From positions 66,896-130,895 of the forward strand of contig JALNYO010000008.1 of NCBI GenBank assembly GCA_023229765.1: 64,000 nucleotides of DNA. Direction: 5' to 3'. The notes beneath the pieces were generated by a model, which was not told the DNA's origin, made no database searches, and saw only the letters and a program-made list of their open reading frames with translations. Shown in pieces: positions 44,624 through 53,887 of this stretch. Origin of the DNA: Syntrophales bacterium (GTDB taxonomy: Bacteria; Desulfobacterota; Syntrophia; Syntrophales; UBA5619). A program made the position numbers and the translations under genes. Position 1 is the first letter of the stretch. Each line of letters starts with the position of its first letter.

Positions 44624-44761
44624 ATGGACCGGATACTTATCGGCAAGGAACGCGCCGTCGTTAGCGCCTCCGTCTGTCGCTGGCGCCGACAAGCTGGCAC
44701 TCAGAGGTCGTGCGGCCGGATTATCACCTTGAGGGAATCCTCGCCGGACAGAACAAGCTGA
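44624..44761 (+). CDS. Possible short gene or gene fragment
   Basis: A 45-codon frame (MDRILIGKERAVVSASVCRW) begins at an ATG with an excellent GAGGAGG. Its second half runs antisense into the end of the dehydrogenase gene. It could be the remnant start of a lost gene. Only the ribosome site argues for it. Confidence 0.25.
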   Translation: MDRILIGKERAVVSASVCRWRRQAGTQRSCGRIITLRESSPDRTS

Positions 44762-45717
44762 AATCCTTCCTGAATACGCGAAAGGGGCAGGCGGTGGGTG
44801 ATCATGTCCCCGATTTCCACGGTGCGGCTTGCGAGCAGAGACATGGCGTGCGCGATATCGGGCGGGCCGCAATAATATGAGGTTAAAATCCGTATCTCTT
44901 TCCTCCAAAAGTCGTTCAGGGGAATCGTTACCTGTTTTTCCGGGCTCGGCACGGCGAAGAACGCGACCGCTCCCCCTTTGTCCACTGATGCCCATGCCTG
45001 GTTTATGACCGACAGAGGCGACGCGCAGACAATGACGACATCGGCTTTTTTACCGTTCTGCCTGACGACTTCCCCGGGAACATCGCCGTTCGCGAGCAGC
45101 GCGATATCCGCGCCGTTTTGCGAGGCAAGGGCAAGTTTCTTTGGATTGATGTCCGTTGCAATTACTCGACATCCCCTGGCTTTGGCGAGCTTGACGTGCA
45201 AAAGCCCGGACATGCCGCATCCCATGACCATGACCGTGTGGCGCTGCTCAATGCCCGCAAGCCTTTGTGCATGGCACACACAGGCGAGAGGCTCGATGAA
45301 GGTGCTTTCCTCAAAGGAGAGGCACTCCGGCAGCAGATAGGCGCCGCGCTCGATCAAGACCTTGGGGACGAGGATGTACTCGGCAAATCCTCCCGGCAGG
45401 CGCTCCTGTACCTCGGTGCAGAGCGGATATTTCCCGGCCCTGCAATAGTCGCACTTAAGGCAGGGCACTTTGGGCGCGATGAAGACGCGATCGCCCACCT
45501 GGAATTTCGTCTGCAAGCTGCCGACTCGGACCACTTCGGCGCCGATTTCGTGTCCCGGCGCCAGGGGGGCGCGCGGCAGCCTGTACCATTCGACAATATC
45601 GCTGCCGCAGATGCCGCAGGCATGGACCTTGACGAGCATCTCTTCGGGCCCGGGCGCAGGCGTATCCACTGCTTGAATCCGAATGTCCGAGTTGTTGTGC
45701 CAGATGGCAACTTGCAT
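44701..45717 (-). CDS. Zinc-dependent alcohol/polyol dehydrogenase (MDR family)
   Basis: 338 residues from the ATG at 45717 (or the GTG 3 bases before it). Residues 33-40 hold the catalytic zinc site (CGICGSD); GHEIGAEVV carries the second ligand; four structural-zinc cysteines follow in CLKCDYCRAGKYPLC. The Rossmann glycine motif is GCGMSGLLHVKLAKARG. Substrates in this family are alcohols or polyols such as threonine or sorbitol. It begins 7 nt after the aldolase gene, so the two probably act in one short carbohydrate pathway. Confidence 0.88.
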   Translation of the reverse strand: MQVAIWHNNSDIRIQAVDTPAPGPEEMLVKVHACGICGSDIVEWYRLPRAPLAPGHEIGAEVVRVGSLQTKFQVGDRVFIAPKVPCLKCDYCRAGKYPLCTEVQERLPGGFAEYILVPKVLIERGAYLLPECLSFEESTFIEPLACVCHAQRLAGIEQRHTVMVMGCGMSGLLHVKLAKARGCRVIATDINPKKLALASQNGADIALLANGDVPGEVVRQNGKKADVVIVCASPLSVINQAWASVDKGGAVAFFAVPSPEKQVTIPLNDFWRKEIRILTSYYCGPPDIAHAMSLLASRTVEIGDMITHRLPLSRIQEGFQLVLSGEDSLKVIIRPHDL

Positions 45718-45723
45718 CACGCT

Positions 45724-46602
45724 TCACCGATTCTTGAGCGAGCGGTAGAGCGCGAAGGCCTTTTCGGGCGTCTCGTTTTCGTGCACCACGGCTCTTACCG
45801 CCTGAATCATCGCCACCGCATCGTCGGACTGGAAGATGTTGCGGCCCATATCCACGCCGGCGGCGCCCTGCTGCACGGCTTTATACGCCATGGTCAGGGC
45901 GTCGAGTTCGGGAATCTTCTTCCCGCCTGCCATGACGATGGGTACCGGACAGGAAGCAGTGACCGTCTCAAACCCCTGTTCCACATAGTATGTCTTCACG
46001 TACTGCGCGCCCAGCTCAGCGCAGATACGGCACGCAAGCCTGAAATACCGGGCATCCCGCGCCATGTCTTTGCCCACTGCGGTCACGGCCAGCGTGGGAA
46101 TGCCGTACCGCGTGCCGGCGTCCACCAGCTTCGTCATGTTGATAATGGATTGGCGCTCAAACTCGCCGCCGATGAACACCTGCACGGCCAGGGCGCAGGC
46201 GTTGAGGCGAATCGCGTCCTCAATGTCCATCGCGATCTCCTCGTTGGACAGCTCCTTTAAAATGCTGGCGCCGCCGGATGCGCGCAGCACAATGGATTGC
46301 GATAAGGAGGGCGGAATGACCGTGCGCAGAATTCCCCGGGTCAGCATCAGCGTGTCTGCGTAAGGGGCGAGGGGAACAATGCCAAGGTCGATGCGCTCGA
46401 GCCCGGAGGTGGGGCCTTGAAAATAACCGTGGTCGATGGCAAGCATCACGGTGCGGCCGCTTTGGGGATTGAAAATGCGGGCCAGGCGATTTTTCATTCC
46501 CCAACCCAGAGAATTAGCCCCCTTCAGAAAAAATCCCTCGGTGGACTGGGGGGTGTTCAAGCCAAATTTCTCGGCCTCTTTTAAATCGTCGATATCGGGC
46601 AT
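45724..46602 (-). CDS. DeoC/LsrF-type class I aldolase or thiolase
   Basis: 292 residues from the ATG at 46602 (AAGGAG upstream); a longer frame to 46698 is unlikely. It has the barrel start GRTVMLAIDHGYFQGP and Lys in YVKTYY, with CPVPIVMAGGKKIPELDALTMAYKAVQQGAAGVDMGRNIFQ near the end, matching LsrF and the archaeal aminodeoxyheptulosonate synthase group. LsrF handles phosphorylated autoinducer-2; without other lsr genes that assignment is not safe. The dehydrogenase gene follows. Confidence 0.75.
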   Translation of the reverse strand: MPDIDDLKEAEKFGLNTPQSTEGFFLKGANSLGWGMKNRLARIFNPQSGRTVMLAIDHGYFQGPTSGLERIDLGIVPLAPYADTLMLTRGILRTVIPPSLSQSIVLRASGGASILKELSNEEIAMDIEDAIRLNACALAVQVFIGGEFERQSIINMTKLVDAGTRYGIPTLAVTAVGKDMARDARYFRLACRICAELGAQYVKTYYVEQGFETVTASCPVPIVMAGGKKIPELDALTMAYKAVQQGAAGVDMGRNIFQSDDAVAMIQAVRAVVHENETPEKAFALYRSLKNR

Positions 46603-46685
46603 AGTGCCTCTCCTTATTTTTGAAATGAAACGCCCACTTCCTGCAGGGGTCGCGGGGATTGATTCAGTTTTCTCTCCCGAGAATG

Positions 46686-48512
46686 CTACTCGAACCACTC
46701 CGGTTTCATGTGCACGGTGAGACCGTCCGCGCTTTCCCGCAGGCGGGGGGCGATGCCCTTTACCTTCGGGAGTTCATAGGCAAAAAAGTAGCGGCACGTT
46801 TGCAGCTTGCCCCGGTAGAAATTAGCCTCCTCCTCCGTGGTTGCCCTGCCGAGCGCCTCGGTTGCCTTCAGCCCCTGCAAGAGCCACTGCCAGGCGATCG
46901 TGACGATGCCGAAGAGCTCAAGATAGAGGGTGGCATCGGCCAGAAACAGCTCGATTTTGCCTTGCAGCGCTATGCCTGACAAAGACATAGTAATTTCTTT
47001 AAGAATTTCGACTGCTTCGGCAAGGGAAACGGCGCATTTTTCGCATTGTAAACATGAAGCTTCGCTTTCGGGAACAGCCTTGCCGGCGGCGATTGTCTTT
47101 TCCAGTTCGGCCAGAAACAACTTAAACGCCTTGCCGTTTTTCATTATCACCTTGCGTCCCAGCAGGTCCATCCCCTGAATGCCGGTCGTTCCCTCGTGGA
47201 TCGGGTGGATCCGGACGTCGCGGCAGTACTGCTCCAGCGGAAACTCATCGCAGTATCCATACCCACCGAGGCACTGGAGCCCCTGGCTGACCGAGAGGAT
47301 GCCCATCTCCGCCGGATAGCTCTTGGCGATCGGGGTGAGCAGATCGAGGAGCAGTTCGTAATGTTCTTTTTCTTCCCCTGCGGTGACAGCGGACAAATCT
47401 ACGTACTGGGAACACTGAAAAATAAGGGAGAGCGACCCCTCGACAACGGCGCGCTGGAAGAGGAGCATCCTTTTTACATCGGCATGTTCGATGATCGGCG
47501 ATTGCGGCGTCAGCGGATCTTTCGCCTGCACCGGGCGGCCTTGCGGCCTCTGACGGGCATATTCGAGCGCCGCGTAGTAGGCTGCCGAAGCAATCGCCGC
47601 CGCGCCCATGCCCACGTCGATTCGGGCCTCGTTCATCATCTGGAACATGCACGAGAGCCCCCGGTTGGGTTCGCCGACCAGCCAGCCGCGGCAGTCTTCA
47701 TTATCGCCGAAGGCAAGCTGGGTGATCGGGGCGCCCCGGTAGCCGAGCTTGTGATAGATGCCGATGCAGGCCACATCGTTGGCGGCCAGACCTCCATCCG
47801 CCTCCGGTCTCAGTTTGGGGACGACGAAGAGCGAAACCCCCTTCACGCCGGGAGGCGCCCCCTCGATCCGGCCGAGGAGCAGGTGAACGATGTTTTCCGT
47901 CGATTCGTACTCGGAGCAGGAGATAAAGATTTTCTGCCCTTTTATTTTATAGAAGCCCTCTGTGGTCGGAAAGGCAGTGGTCGCGATATCCGTCAGGGAG
48001 GATCCGGCCTGCGGCTCTGTCAGCGCCATTGTTCCCTGCCACTCACCCGCAAACATCTTCGGGACATAAGTTTTAAGCAGTTCTGGAGAACCGAAAGAGG
48101 CGATCAGTCCGGCGGCGCCGGTCGTGAGAAACGGATAGACGGAAGCCGAGTAGTTCGCAGCGCCAAAGATTCCCCGGAAGGCGGTCATGATCATGCTCGG
48201 GATCTGCTGGCCGCCCATTTCATACGAAGCCTGCGCTCCTATCCAGCCCCCCTCGCCGCAGGCCTTCATGATCTGCGCGGCCAGTGGATGGACAAAAACC
48301 TTTCCGTCCCTGAATTCCGGCGGTTGCTTGTCCATCTCGCTAAACGCCGGGAAAAGCATCTCCTTGCCCATTCGCATGGCCGTATCAACAACCATGTCGA
48401 AGGTTTCTTTGCCATGATCTTCAAAATACGGGTATTTTGTCAGGGCAACCGCGTCGAACACCTCATACAGCAAAAAATGCAGATTTCTGAGGCTGATGAA
48501 TTTTTCGGCCAT
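46686..48512 (-). CDS. Acyl-CoA dehydrogenase, large (about 600-residue) type
   Basis: 608 residues. FAD and substrate segments include MALTEPQAGSSLTDIATTAF, GQKIFISCSEYEST and GVKGVSLFVVPKL; the helical domain has SQGLQCLGGYGYCDEFPLEQYCRDVRIHPIHEGTTGIQGMDLLGRK, where the catalytic carboxylate region lies. The C-terminal 150-residue extension is typical of the DmdC-like class. It oxidises an acyl-CoA to the enoyl-CoA and passes electrons to ETF. It is divergent from an acyl-CoA ligase gene, which suggests a shared substrate. Confidence 0.9.
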   Translation of the reverse strand: MAEKFISLRNLHFLLYEVFDAVALTKYPYFEDHGKETFDMVVDTAMRMGKEMLFPAFSEMDKQPPEFRDGKVFVHPLAAQIMKACGEGGWIGAQASYEMGGQQIPSMIMTAFRGIFGAANYSASVYPFLTTGAAGLIASFGSPELLKTYVPKMFAGEWQGTMALTEPQAGSSLTDIATTAFPTTEGFYKIKGQKIFISCSEYESTENIVHLLLGRIEGAPPGVKGVSLFVVPKLRPEADGGLAANDVACIGIYHKLGYRGAPITQLAFGDNEDCRGWLVGEPNRGLSCMFQMMNEARIDVGMGAAAIASAAYYAALEYARQRPQGRPVQAKDPLTPQSPIIEHADVKRMLLFQRAVVEGSLSLIFQCSQYVDLSAVTAGEEKEHYELLLDLLTPIAKSYPAEMGILSVSQGLQCLGGYGYCDEFPLEQYCRDVRIHPIHEGTTGIQGMDLLGRKVIMKNGKAFKLFLAELEKTIAAGKAVPESEASCLQCEKCAVSLAEAVEILKEITMSLSGIALQGKIELFLADATLYLELFGIVTIAWQWLLQGLKATEALGRATTEEEANFYRGKLQTCRYFFAYELPKVKGIAPRLRESADGLTVHMKPEWFE

Positions 48513-48747
48513 GATGGAATTTCGCCTCCTTGAGAGATAAGATCAGACATTACGGACCATATGTCATTTGTTTATTAACACGGCGCCCGACGCTGGGCAA
48601 GCCGTTTGTGGCGCCCGCGTGAGAAGGTAGAGGAGGTTTTCTTCTTGACACATTTGTTCAGGCAGTGCTATTGCTCCCTCCGAGCTGCCATTTCGCAGTA
48701 AAGTGTTTCACACCATTTACGTACAGTTAATAAAGTCCCCTTTGTCC

Positions 48748-48817
48748 TTCCGGCAAATACCGGAAACCGAAGGTTAATGTTCACAAACCGAAGGTTAATA
48801 GCCCTAAACCTTGAAGG
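48748..48817. promoter_or_regulatory. Phased direct repeats and dyad in divergent promoter region
   Basis: AAACCGAAGGTTAAT occurs at 48764-48778 and again at 48785-48799; a related AAACCTTGAAGG starts at 48806. Starts are exactly 21 bp apart, two helical turns. Just before is the dyad TTCCGG-N6-CCGGAA (48748-48765). Such phasing suggests a cooperative regulator acting on the acyl-CoA genes. The rest of 48513-48889 holds no gene. Confidence 0.5.
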
Positions 48818-48889
48818 CACGGAGAATGGACGGTTGGGGGTGATTGGCGAAAACGCTGGCTGACATAAACAAAGATAAGGAGTGGAGCT

Positions 48890-50398
48890 ATGGGACTGAA
48901 GGACTTTACCGTTTATGATGTTTTCAGAAGGAATGCCGGCTTTTTTCAGAACAAGCCGGCGGTTGTTTTTGAGGAGCGGAAAATAACGTTCGGCGAATTG
49001 CTGGCCATGGTTGATCGGGCGGCGGGGTGGTTTGCTCAAGCGGGAATAAAGAAGGGCGACCGGGTGGCCGTCCTGAGCAAGAACTGCCCGGAGTTTCTCG
49101 TCTTGGCGGGAGCGATCGCCTCATCCGGGGCGATTTTGGTGCCGATCAATTTCCGCCTCTCCGTTGAAGAAATTGGGTACAATCTTGAAAATACAAAACC
49201 GATGGCGGTATTTGTCGATCCCGAATATCATGAAACGATTAGCAGCATCAAGGCTGGTTACCCCGAAGTGAAAACCTGGGTGAGCATGAATGCGTCAGTC
49301 AATAACGGCTTCACCCCCTTTTCGGCCCTTTTGGAATGCGGCCCCGCGCCGGCTGCGGACGTGAGCGGCGATGATCCGTTTGTCATCATCCACACCGCGG
49401 CGGTGCAGGGAAAACCGCGCGGGGCGGTTCTCAGCCACGGCAACATGATTTACGGCGGACTGCAGAGCATGGCCGCGATAGGCCTTTCGCACAGCGATGT
49501 TTACCTGAACATTCTGCCCCTGTTTCACATTGGCGGTCTGATTGCGGCGTTCACGACTATGCATGCGGGCGGGGTCAACTTGATCGTGCCGAAGTACGAT
49601 CCGGTGGAATGCGGCAAGTTTATTGACAAGAAACAGGTGACCATAATCGGCGATTTTCCGCCAATCTTGGGCCAGTTGCTCGATGCCCGAGATGCCGGCC
49701 ACTGCACGCTTGCCTCGCTGAAGAATGTCTATGGGCTGGAGCGCCCGGAGACCATCAAGCGTTTCGAGGATTTGGGCACTGGTAACTTCTGGATGATCTA
49801 CGGGCAGACGGAAACGATGGGGATTACCTGTCTGGCCAGAAACGCCGACAAACCGGGATCCGCCGGACGACCGGGGTTGTTATCCGATGTCATGATTGCC
49901 GATGAATTCGACCGTCCCGTCGCAACAGGAAAGGTGGGAGAGATACTGGTTCGGGGACCGCTGGTCTTTCTGGGCTACTGGGGCGAAGAGGAGCTTACGG
50001 CGCTTACGTTCCGGGAAGGGTGGCACCATACCGGCGATCTGGGGCGCCTCGATGCGGAAGGATTTCTCTGGTTTGCCGGCCGCAAGGCGGAAAAAGAGCT
50101 AATCAAGCCGGGCGGCGAGAATGTTTACCCGATCGAGGTGGAGAAGGTTGTCCTCGAACATCCCGACGTGCTTGAGGTTTCCGTCATCGGCGTGCCCGAT
50201 CCGAAATTCGGGGAGGGGATTAAGGCGGTCTGCGCGCTAAAGCCGGGCGTCAAGCTGATGAAACAGGAACTAATCGATTTTGTCGCCGCCCGGATCGCCC
50301 GTTATAAAAAGCCGAATTATGTGGAGTTTGTTGAGTCTCTGCCGAAGAAGGAAGACGGCTCCATCGACCGGAGCAAGGTAAAGGAACTCTACGGATAG
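48890..50398 (+). CDS. Acyl-CoA synthetase / AMP-dependent ligase
   Basis: 502 residues with the adenylate-forming fold: WMIYGQTETMG (A5), WHHTGDLGRLDAEGFLWFAGRKAEKELIKPGGENVYPIEVE (A7-A8), and a Lys in SLPKKEDGSIDRSKV (A10). The phosphate loop, usually TSGTTGxPKG, is IHTAAVQGKPRGAVLSHGN, so the Ser/Thr stretch is altered while the Gly-Lys-Pro-Arg-Gly frame remains. It makes acyl-AMP and then acyl-CoA from a carboxylic acid; chain length unknown. It is divergent from the acyl-CoA dehydrogenase. Confidence 0.88.
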   Translation: MGLKDFTVYDVFRRNAGFFQNKPAVVFEERKITFGELLAMVDRAAGWFAQAGIKKGDRVAVLSKNCPEFLVLAGAIASSGAILVPINFRLSVEEIGYNLENTKPMAVFVDPEYHETISSIKAGYPEVKTWVSMNASVNNGFTPFSALLECGPAPAADVSGDDPFVIIHTAAVQGKPRGAVLSHGNMIYGGLQSMAAIGLSHSDVYLNILPLFHIGGLIAAFTTMHAGGVNLIVPKYDPVECGKFIDKKQVTIIGDFPPILGQLLDARDAGHCTLASLKNVYGLERPETIKRFEDLGTGNFWMIYGQTETMGITCLARNADKPGSAGRPGLLSDVMIADEFDRPVATGKVGEILVRGPLVFLGYWGEEELTALTFREGWHHTGDLGRLDAEGFLWFAGRKAEKELIKPGGENVYPIEVEKVVLEHPDVLEVSVIGVPDPKFGEGIKAVCALKPGVKLMKQELIDFVAARIARYKKPNYVEFVESLPKKEDGSIDRSKVKELYG

Positions 50399-50402
50399 CG
50401 AT

Positions 50403-51533
50403 TCATAGTTCTCGCTGCGGGAGATTTTCGATCCCCCGCAGCCGCGTGACAGGGAAAAGCCCCTGCTTATAGGCTTCTGCGCAGTACCAGTGCGGCGCCC
50501 AGAGATCATGGTCTCTATAGTAATTCTGCGCGATGCAGCTTCCGAGGCAGACGTTTTTGAGAAGGCATTCTGCGCAGATCCCCTGAAATCGCGAGGGAAG
50601 TCCGGCGCGGATATCCTTCAGCACCGGGGAATTTTCCCATACCTCTTTAAGTGAGTCCTTACCTGCGTTGCCGAAGACAAGTTCCAAAACGGTCTCGCCG
50701 ATGCCGCAGAGGGCGTAGGCGCCGCTGGCAAGCACCCCCAGAATGCCTGATATCCCGCAGGTGTGGCAGCCGTCGCCGGTTCTGGCGTTGAACATTCTTC
50801 GCATAGAGCGAAAGGCCGGCGGGTGGTCGTAGTATAAGCTAAGGCTTGTCGTCTTGGACAACTCTTCGTCCACCCATTTGCCGAGCGTGATCAGCTCCGC
50901 GATATCAATCGTTTCCCCGGAGGCAAACATCCGCTCGCCCCGCGCCGTCGGTTGGAGGACGTTGAATTTGACGGAGCCCGCGCCGAGCGACTCCGCCATG
51001 CGGACCAGCGGTTCGAGCTGATCCTTATTTCTCCGCATAATCGTCATGATGATCTGGGGATGCAGCCCCACCCTGACCAGGTTTTGGACGCCGGCTATGG
51101 TCTCGTCAAAGCATCCCTTTTTACCCCTGAGCCATTCGTGAACCTCGGGATCGGGCGAGTCGATGCTGACCGAGACAAAGGCGTTTCCCACCGAAGATAT
51201 TTGTTCGGCAATTTCGGCAGAGCACAAGATGCCGTTCGTTTCCACGACCAGGCGCAATCCCCGTTTTTGCACGGAAGCAAGCAAAGCGCCTATCTGGGGA
51301 TGAAGCAGCGGTTCCCCGCCGGTGAATTTTACCCCATTTATCCCCAGCGGCCCAGCCTCATCGAGAATCTTCGAGAATAAAACCGGGTCCAAATAGGACG
51401 ATGCCTTGGCTTCCGCAAGGTAATGCGGTTCTATCCAGCAATGGCGGCAACGCAGATTGCAGTCGCTGGTCAGATAAAAATAGAGCTGTCGCAGCGGGTA
51501 ATATGGCTTTATATCGGGCGATATATTGGTCAT
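50403..51533 (-). CDS. Radical SAM/SPASM peptide maturase (second of pair)
   Basis: 376 residues. The 4Fe-4S cluster motif CNLRCRHC (Cys 25, 29, 32) is followed by TGGEPLLHP and VETNG, then a long SPASM region: CHTCGISG, YALCGIGE, and CAECLLKNVCLGSCIAQNYY ending near HWYC, which would bind two auxiliary clusters. PqqE, AlbA and thioether-forming maturases share this layout. The gene overlaps the upstream radical SAM gene by one base (TAATG). I recall ScmE/ScmF of the SynChlorMet cassette as matching this arrangement. Expected job: radical modification of the nearby Cys-repeat precursor. Confidence 0.87.
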   Translation of the reverse strand: MTNISPDIKPYYPLRQLYFYLTSDCNLRCRHCWIEPHYLAEAKASSYLDPVLFSKILDEAGPLGINGVKFTGGEPLLHPQIGALLASVQKRGLRLVVETNGILCSAEIAEQISSVGNAFVSVSIDSPDPEVHEWLRGKKGCFDETIAGVQNLVRVGLHPQIIMTIMRRNKDQLEPLVRMAESLGAGSVKFNVLQPTARGERMFASGETIDIAELITLGKWVDEELSKTTSLSLYYDHPPAFRSMRRMFNARTGDGCHTCGISGILGVLASGAYALCGIGETVLELVFGNAGKDSLKEVWENSPVLKDIRAGLPSRFQGICAECLLKNVCLGSCIAQNYYRDHDLWAPHWYCAEAYKQGLFPVTRLRGIENLPQREL

Positions 51534-52663
51534 TAAACGGTCTCCGACTCTTGAGGAAGGCGCCGCTCCGGCAGAAGTCCCCCCTGCTGCTCAAAAAGGC
51601 GCAGGCAGGCGTCCGGACTCGGGCGATTGACCTCGCCGGTCAGATTGTAGGAAAGGGCCGGGCAGTTGCCGGTGCAATAGTCCTGGTAAGGGCAGTCTTG
51701 ACAGAATGCAAACGAGGCAAGGGGAATGAGTCTGCGGTTTCTTAATGCCCTCAAGGCCGGATGATTCTGCCAGAGGTCGCAGAGATCATCGCGATTGATC
51801 TGCCCCAAAACTATATGGCCCAACTGTGAGCACGGAACATACGCCCCGTCCGCCCGCACTGAAAGACTCTGAGACGGGCATCCGCAACCGGTCAGCAATC
51901 CCCTTCCTGCCATCCGCGGCTTTCCCTCACGGCTGGCCTCCTTCATCTCGGCCCACATGCGCGCGTCGGCAAGAGGGCCGGCGGCGGCGCTGATGCGGTT
52001 GCCATATTTATCGATGAGGCCAAGCAGCGTTTCCATCGCGAGCGAGCGTTCGGCGACAGTCAATTGCGTCTGTTCGGTATTTTTCCGACAGAGGCCCATA
52101 TACGAGGCGGCGTTGGTTGAAAAAGAGGGCAGGCCAATCTCTTCAAGGAGCAGTGAGGCGATTGCTTCCAGTTCGTGGACATTTTTACGGTGGATCGTGA
52201 CGCGCACCGTTACCGGCAGATTGAACCTCTGTAATGTTCTGATCCCGCCTAAGGCCTTGACAAAATTCCCCTCGCCCCGAAAGGCGTCATGGGTAATGTC
52301 AAGCGCGCCGTCAATGGAAACCTGGACGGAGTTGCAGCGGCCGGTCGCGGCGAGAAAAGCTGCCATCTCCGGGGTGATCAGGGTGCCGTTGCTGAGAATC
52401 GCAAAGCGCATCCGGTTTTCCACGATCGAGGCGATTATTTCCTTAAGATCCTGCCGATAAAAAGGCTCGCCACCGGAAAGGGTGACATTCATTACCGCGC
52501 AACGCTTAAGCTCCGCAAAAAAACGGCGCCACTCGTCTATCGGCAGATCCCGGCCAACGTCTCCAGGCGCCGAGAAATGGCTGCAATAGGTGCAGCGCAG
52601 GTTGCAACCATTGGTGATCTCGATATCAACAGAGCGGGGCGTTTTCATCAGGGAGCGCGTCAT
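51533..52663 (-). CDS. Radical SAM/SPASM peptide maturase (first of pair)
   Basis: 376 residues. CNLRCTYC gives Cys 20, 24 and 27; LSGGEPFYRQDL and AILSNG follow. The SPASM domain has GCGCPSQSLSVRADGAYVPCSQLG and CQDCPYQDYCTGNCPALSYN. It overlaps the PqqD-type gene by ATGA and the next radical SAM gene by one base, so all three are translated as a unit. It diverges from its twin in sequence except at the cluster motifs, so the two may do different steps or form a pair. Peptide cyclisation or thioether formation is likely but not proven. Confidence 0.87.
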   Translation of the reverse strand: MTRSLMKTPRSVDIEITNGCNLRCTYCSHFSAPGDVGRDLPIDEWRRFFAELKRCAVMNVTLSGGEPFYRQDLKEIIASIVENRMRFAILSNGTLITPEMAAFLAATGRCNSVQVSIDGALDITHDAFRGEGNFVKALGGIRTLQRFNLPVTVRVTIHRKNVHELEAIASLLLEEIGLPSFSTNAASYMGLCRKNTEQTQLTVAERSLAMETLLGLIDKYGNRISAAAGPLADARMWAEMKEASREGKPRMAGRGLLTGCGCPSQSLSVRADGAYVPCSQLGHIVLGQINRDDLCDLWQNHPALRALRNRRLIPLASFAFCQDCPYQDYCTGNCPALSYNLTGEVNRPSPDACLRLFEQQGGLLPERRLPQESETV

Positions 52664-53019
52664 GTCGCGATTTCTCCGTCCCCGGCGGCGAGGCCAAGTC
52701 TGACAATTTCCCGGACAAACTCTTCTACCTGACTTTCCACCTCAGCCGGCACGTCCTCAGCCGCTTCCCTGACTGCTTCTGTTATTGTCGCCAAGGTCTG
52801 CTTGCCGTCAAGCAGTTTCCAGATGAAAACCCCCAAAGGGTTCAGCGTAAAGGTATTGCCTGTGTCGGGATTAAACAGCAGCGCCCAATCGTCAAACTCC
52901 TCTCTGAGGACGATCAAAGGGTTGGCTGTCATTTTTATGTCAGAGTATTCACTCACCAGTAATTTCTCCGTATCCGGCTTGTTCCCCGTCTTTTTAAAAG
53001 GCGGGACGGCAAGTTTCAT
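52660..53019 (-). CDS. PqqD-type peptide-recognition protein (first)
   Basis: About 119 residues from the ATG at 53019; a TTG at 53085 or ATG at 52932 are alternatives, as none has a fine ribosome site. The core reads DDWALLFNPDTGNTFTLNPLGVFIWKLLDGKQTLATITEAV, the winged-helix pattern of PqqD/RRE proteins that hold the leader peptide for radical SAM maturases. It ends in an ATGA overlap with the first radical SAM gene. I recall ScmD of the SynChlorMet set as this type. Confidence 0.8.
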   Translation of the reverse strand: MKLAVPPFKKTGNKPDTEKLLVSEYSDIKMTANPLIVLREEFDDWALLFNPDTGNTFTLNPLGVFIWKLLDGKQTLATITEAVREAAEDVPAEVESQVEEFVREIVRLGLAAGDGEIAT

Positions 53020-53169
53020 TTGATGTAAAATTTTCAGTTCTTTTTCTTTCGGCAATTTGCTATATTGACCTCCGGAAAAAAGCAAGTTCTATTTTGCCGT
53101 TCTGTATTGGGTCCCTTGTAAAAAAGGCGCCGTGGCTGGTTGGTGTTTGCCTGTGCGATCTGGATATTT

Positions 53170-53622
53170 ATGAATGTTTTATTTGTCTGCACCGCAAATA
53201 TTGTCAGAAGTTTTATGGCGGAGGCCATACTTACGAACAAACTCAAAAAGAAGGGGAGAAGGGATATAGCCGTTTCGTCTGCTGCTCTGATCGACATGAA
53301 AGGGAAGCAGGCAGATCCGTTTGCCGTCAAAATACTTGAAGAAAACGGGATTGAGGGAGGCAGTCATATCTCGAAGTTGCTGACGGATGACATGGTTGTC
53401 AATGCGGATTTAATCGCGGTTATGGAGGATGAGCAGAGAAGGCATCTGTGCGAAAGATACCCTGACGCGGCAGCAAAGATACGGCTTCTCAAATCTTTCA
53501 TAAAAGGATATCAAGATGTTGACTCAGACATTAAGGATCCTTACCACTTGACGATCTACCATTACCGGCTCTGTTTTGCGGAGATTTCCATGGCCGTAGG
53601 CGGCATGCTGGGGGTATTATAA
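53170..53622 (+). CDS. Low-molecular-weight protein tyrosine phosphatase
   Basis: 150 residues from the ATG at 53170 (MNVLFVCTANIVRSFMAEAI); an upstream GTG at 53140 is unlikely. The CX5R loop is intact (C7 to R13, CTANIVRS) and the general-acid DPY motif appears as KDPYHLTIYHY near residue 125. Enzymes of this family hydrolyse phosphotyrosine, or arsenate in related forms. It is divergent from the radical SAM operon and sits between two PqqD genes, near an HPr-kinase-like gene, suggesting reversible phosphorylation. Confidence 0.83.
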   Translation: MNVLFVCTANIVRSFMAEAILTNKLKKKGRRDIAVSSAALIDMKGKQADPFAVKILEENGIEGGSHISKLLTDDMVVNADLIAVMEDEQRRHLCERYPDAAAKIRLLKSFIKGYQDVDSDIKDPYHLTIYHYRLCFAEISMAVGGMLGVL

Positions 53623-53752
53623 AAAGCGGCGTTTTTTCAGGCAAGAGACTCTCTCGGGAAATATCTATTGACTTCATGTCGGTGCGAGGCGTAAGCAAAA
53701 GAGTAGCTTAGAAGGCAAGGCGCTCGTTTCTGCCGGGAGACCTTTGAATTTT

Positions 53753-53852
53753 GTCATTTCGAGGAGCGTTAGCGACGAGAAATCTTAATGCTCGTGCATA
53801 GTTAAAGATTTCTCCCTTCGGTCGAAATGACAATATTGGCAGTTATTCAAAG
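53753..53852. repeat. 100-bp direct repeat, copy 1 (GTCATTTCGA type)
   Basis: Identical to 57501-57600 apart from one base (GCATAG versus GAATAG), same orientation. It contains inverted GTCATTTCGA ... TCGAAATGAC and a shorter AGAAATCTT ... AAGATTTCT dyad. It lies just before the second PqqD gene. Confidence 0.9.
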
Positions 53853-53887
53853 GTCTCGCCGGGCGATAAAAACGAAGGGGTTTACTG

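Noticed and set aside
45118..46260. 380-codon open frame on the plus strand
   Set aside because: Antisense to the dehydrogenase and aldolase genes, spanning both; no recognisable domain.
47196..48533. 445-codon open frame on the plus strand
   Set aside because: Antisense to the acyl-CoA dehydrogenase; long only because of GC-rich codon structure.
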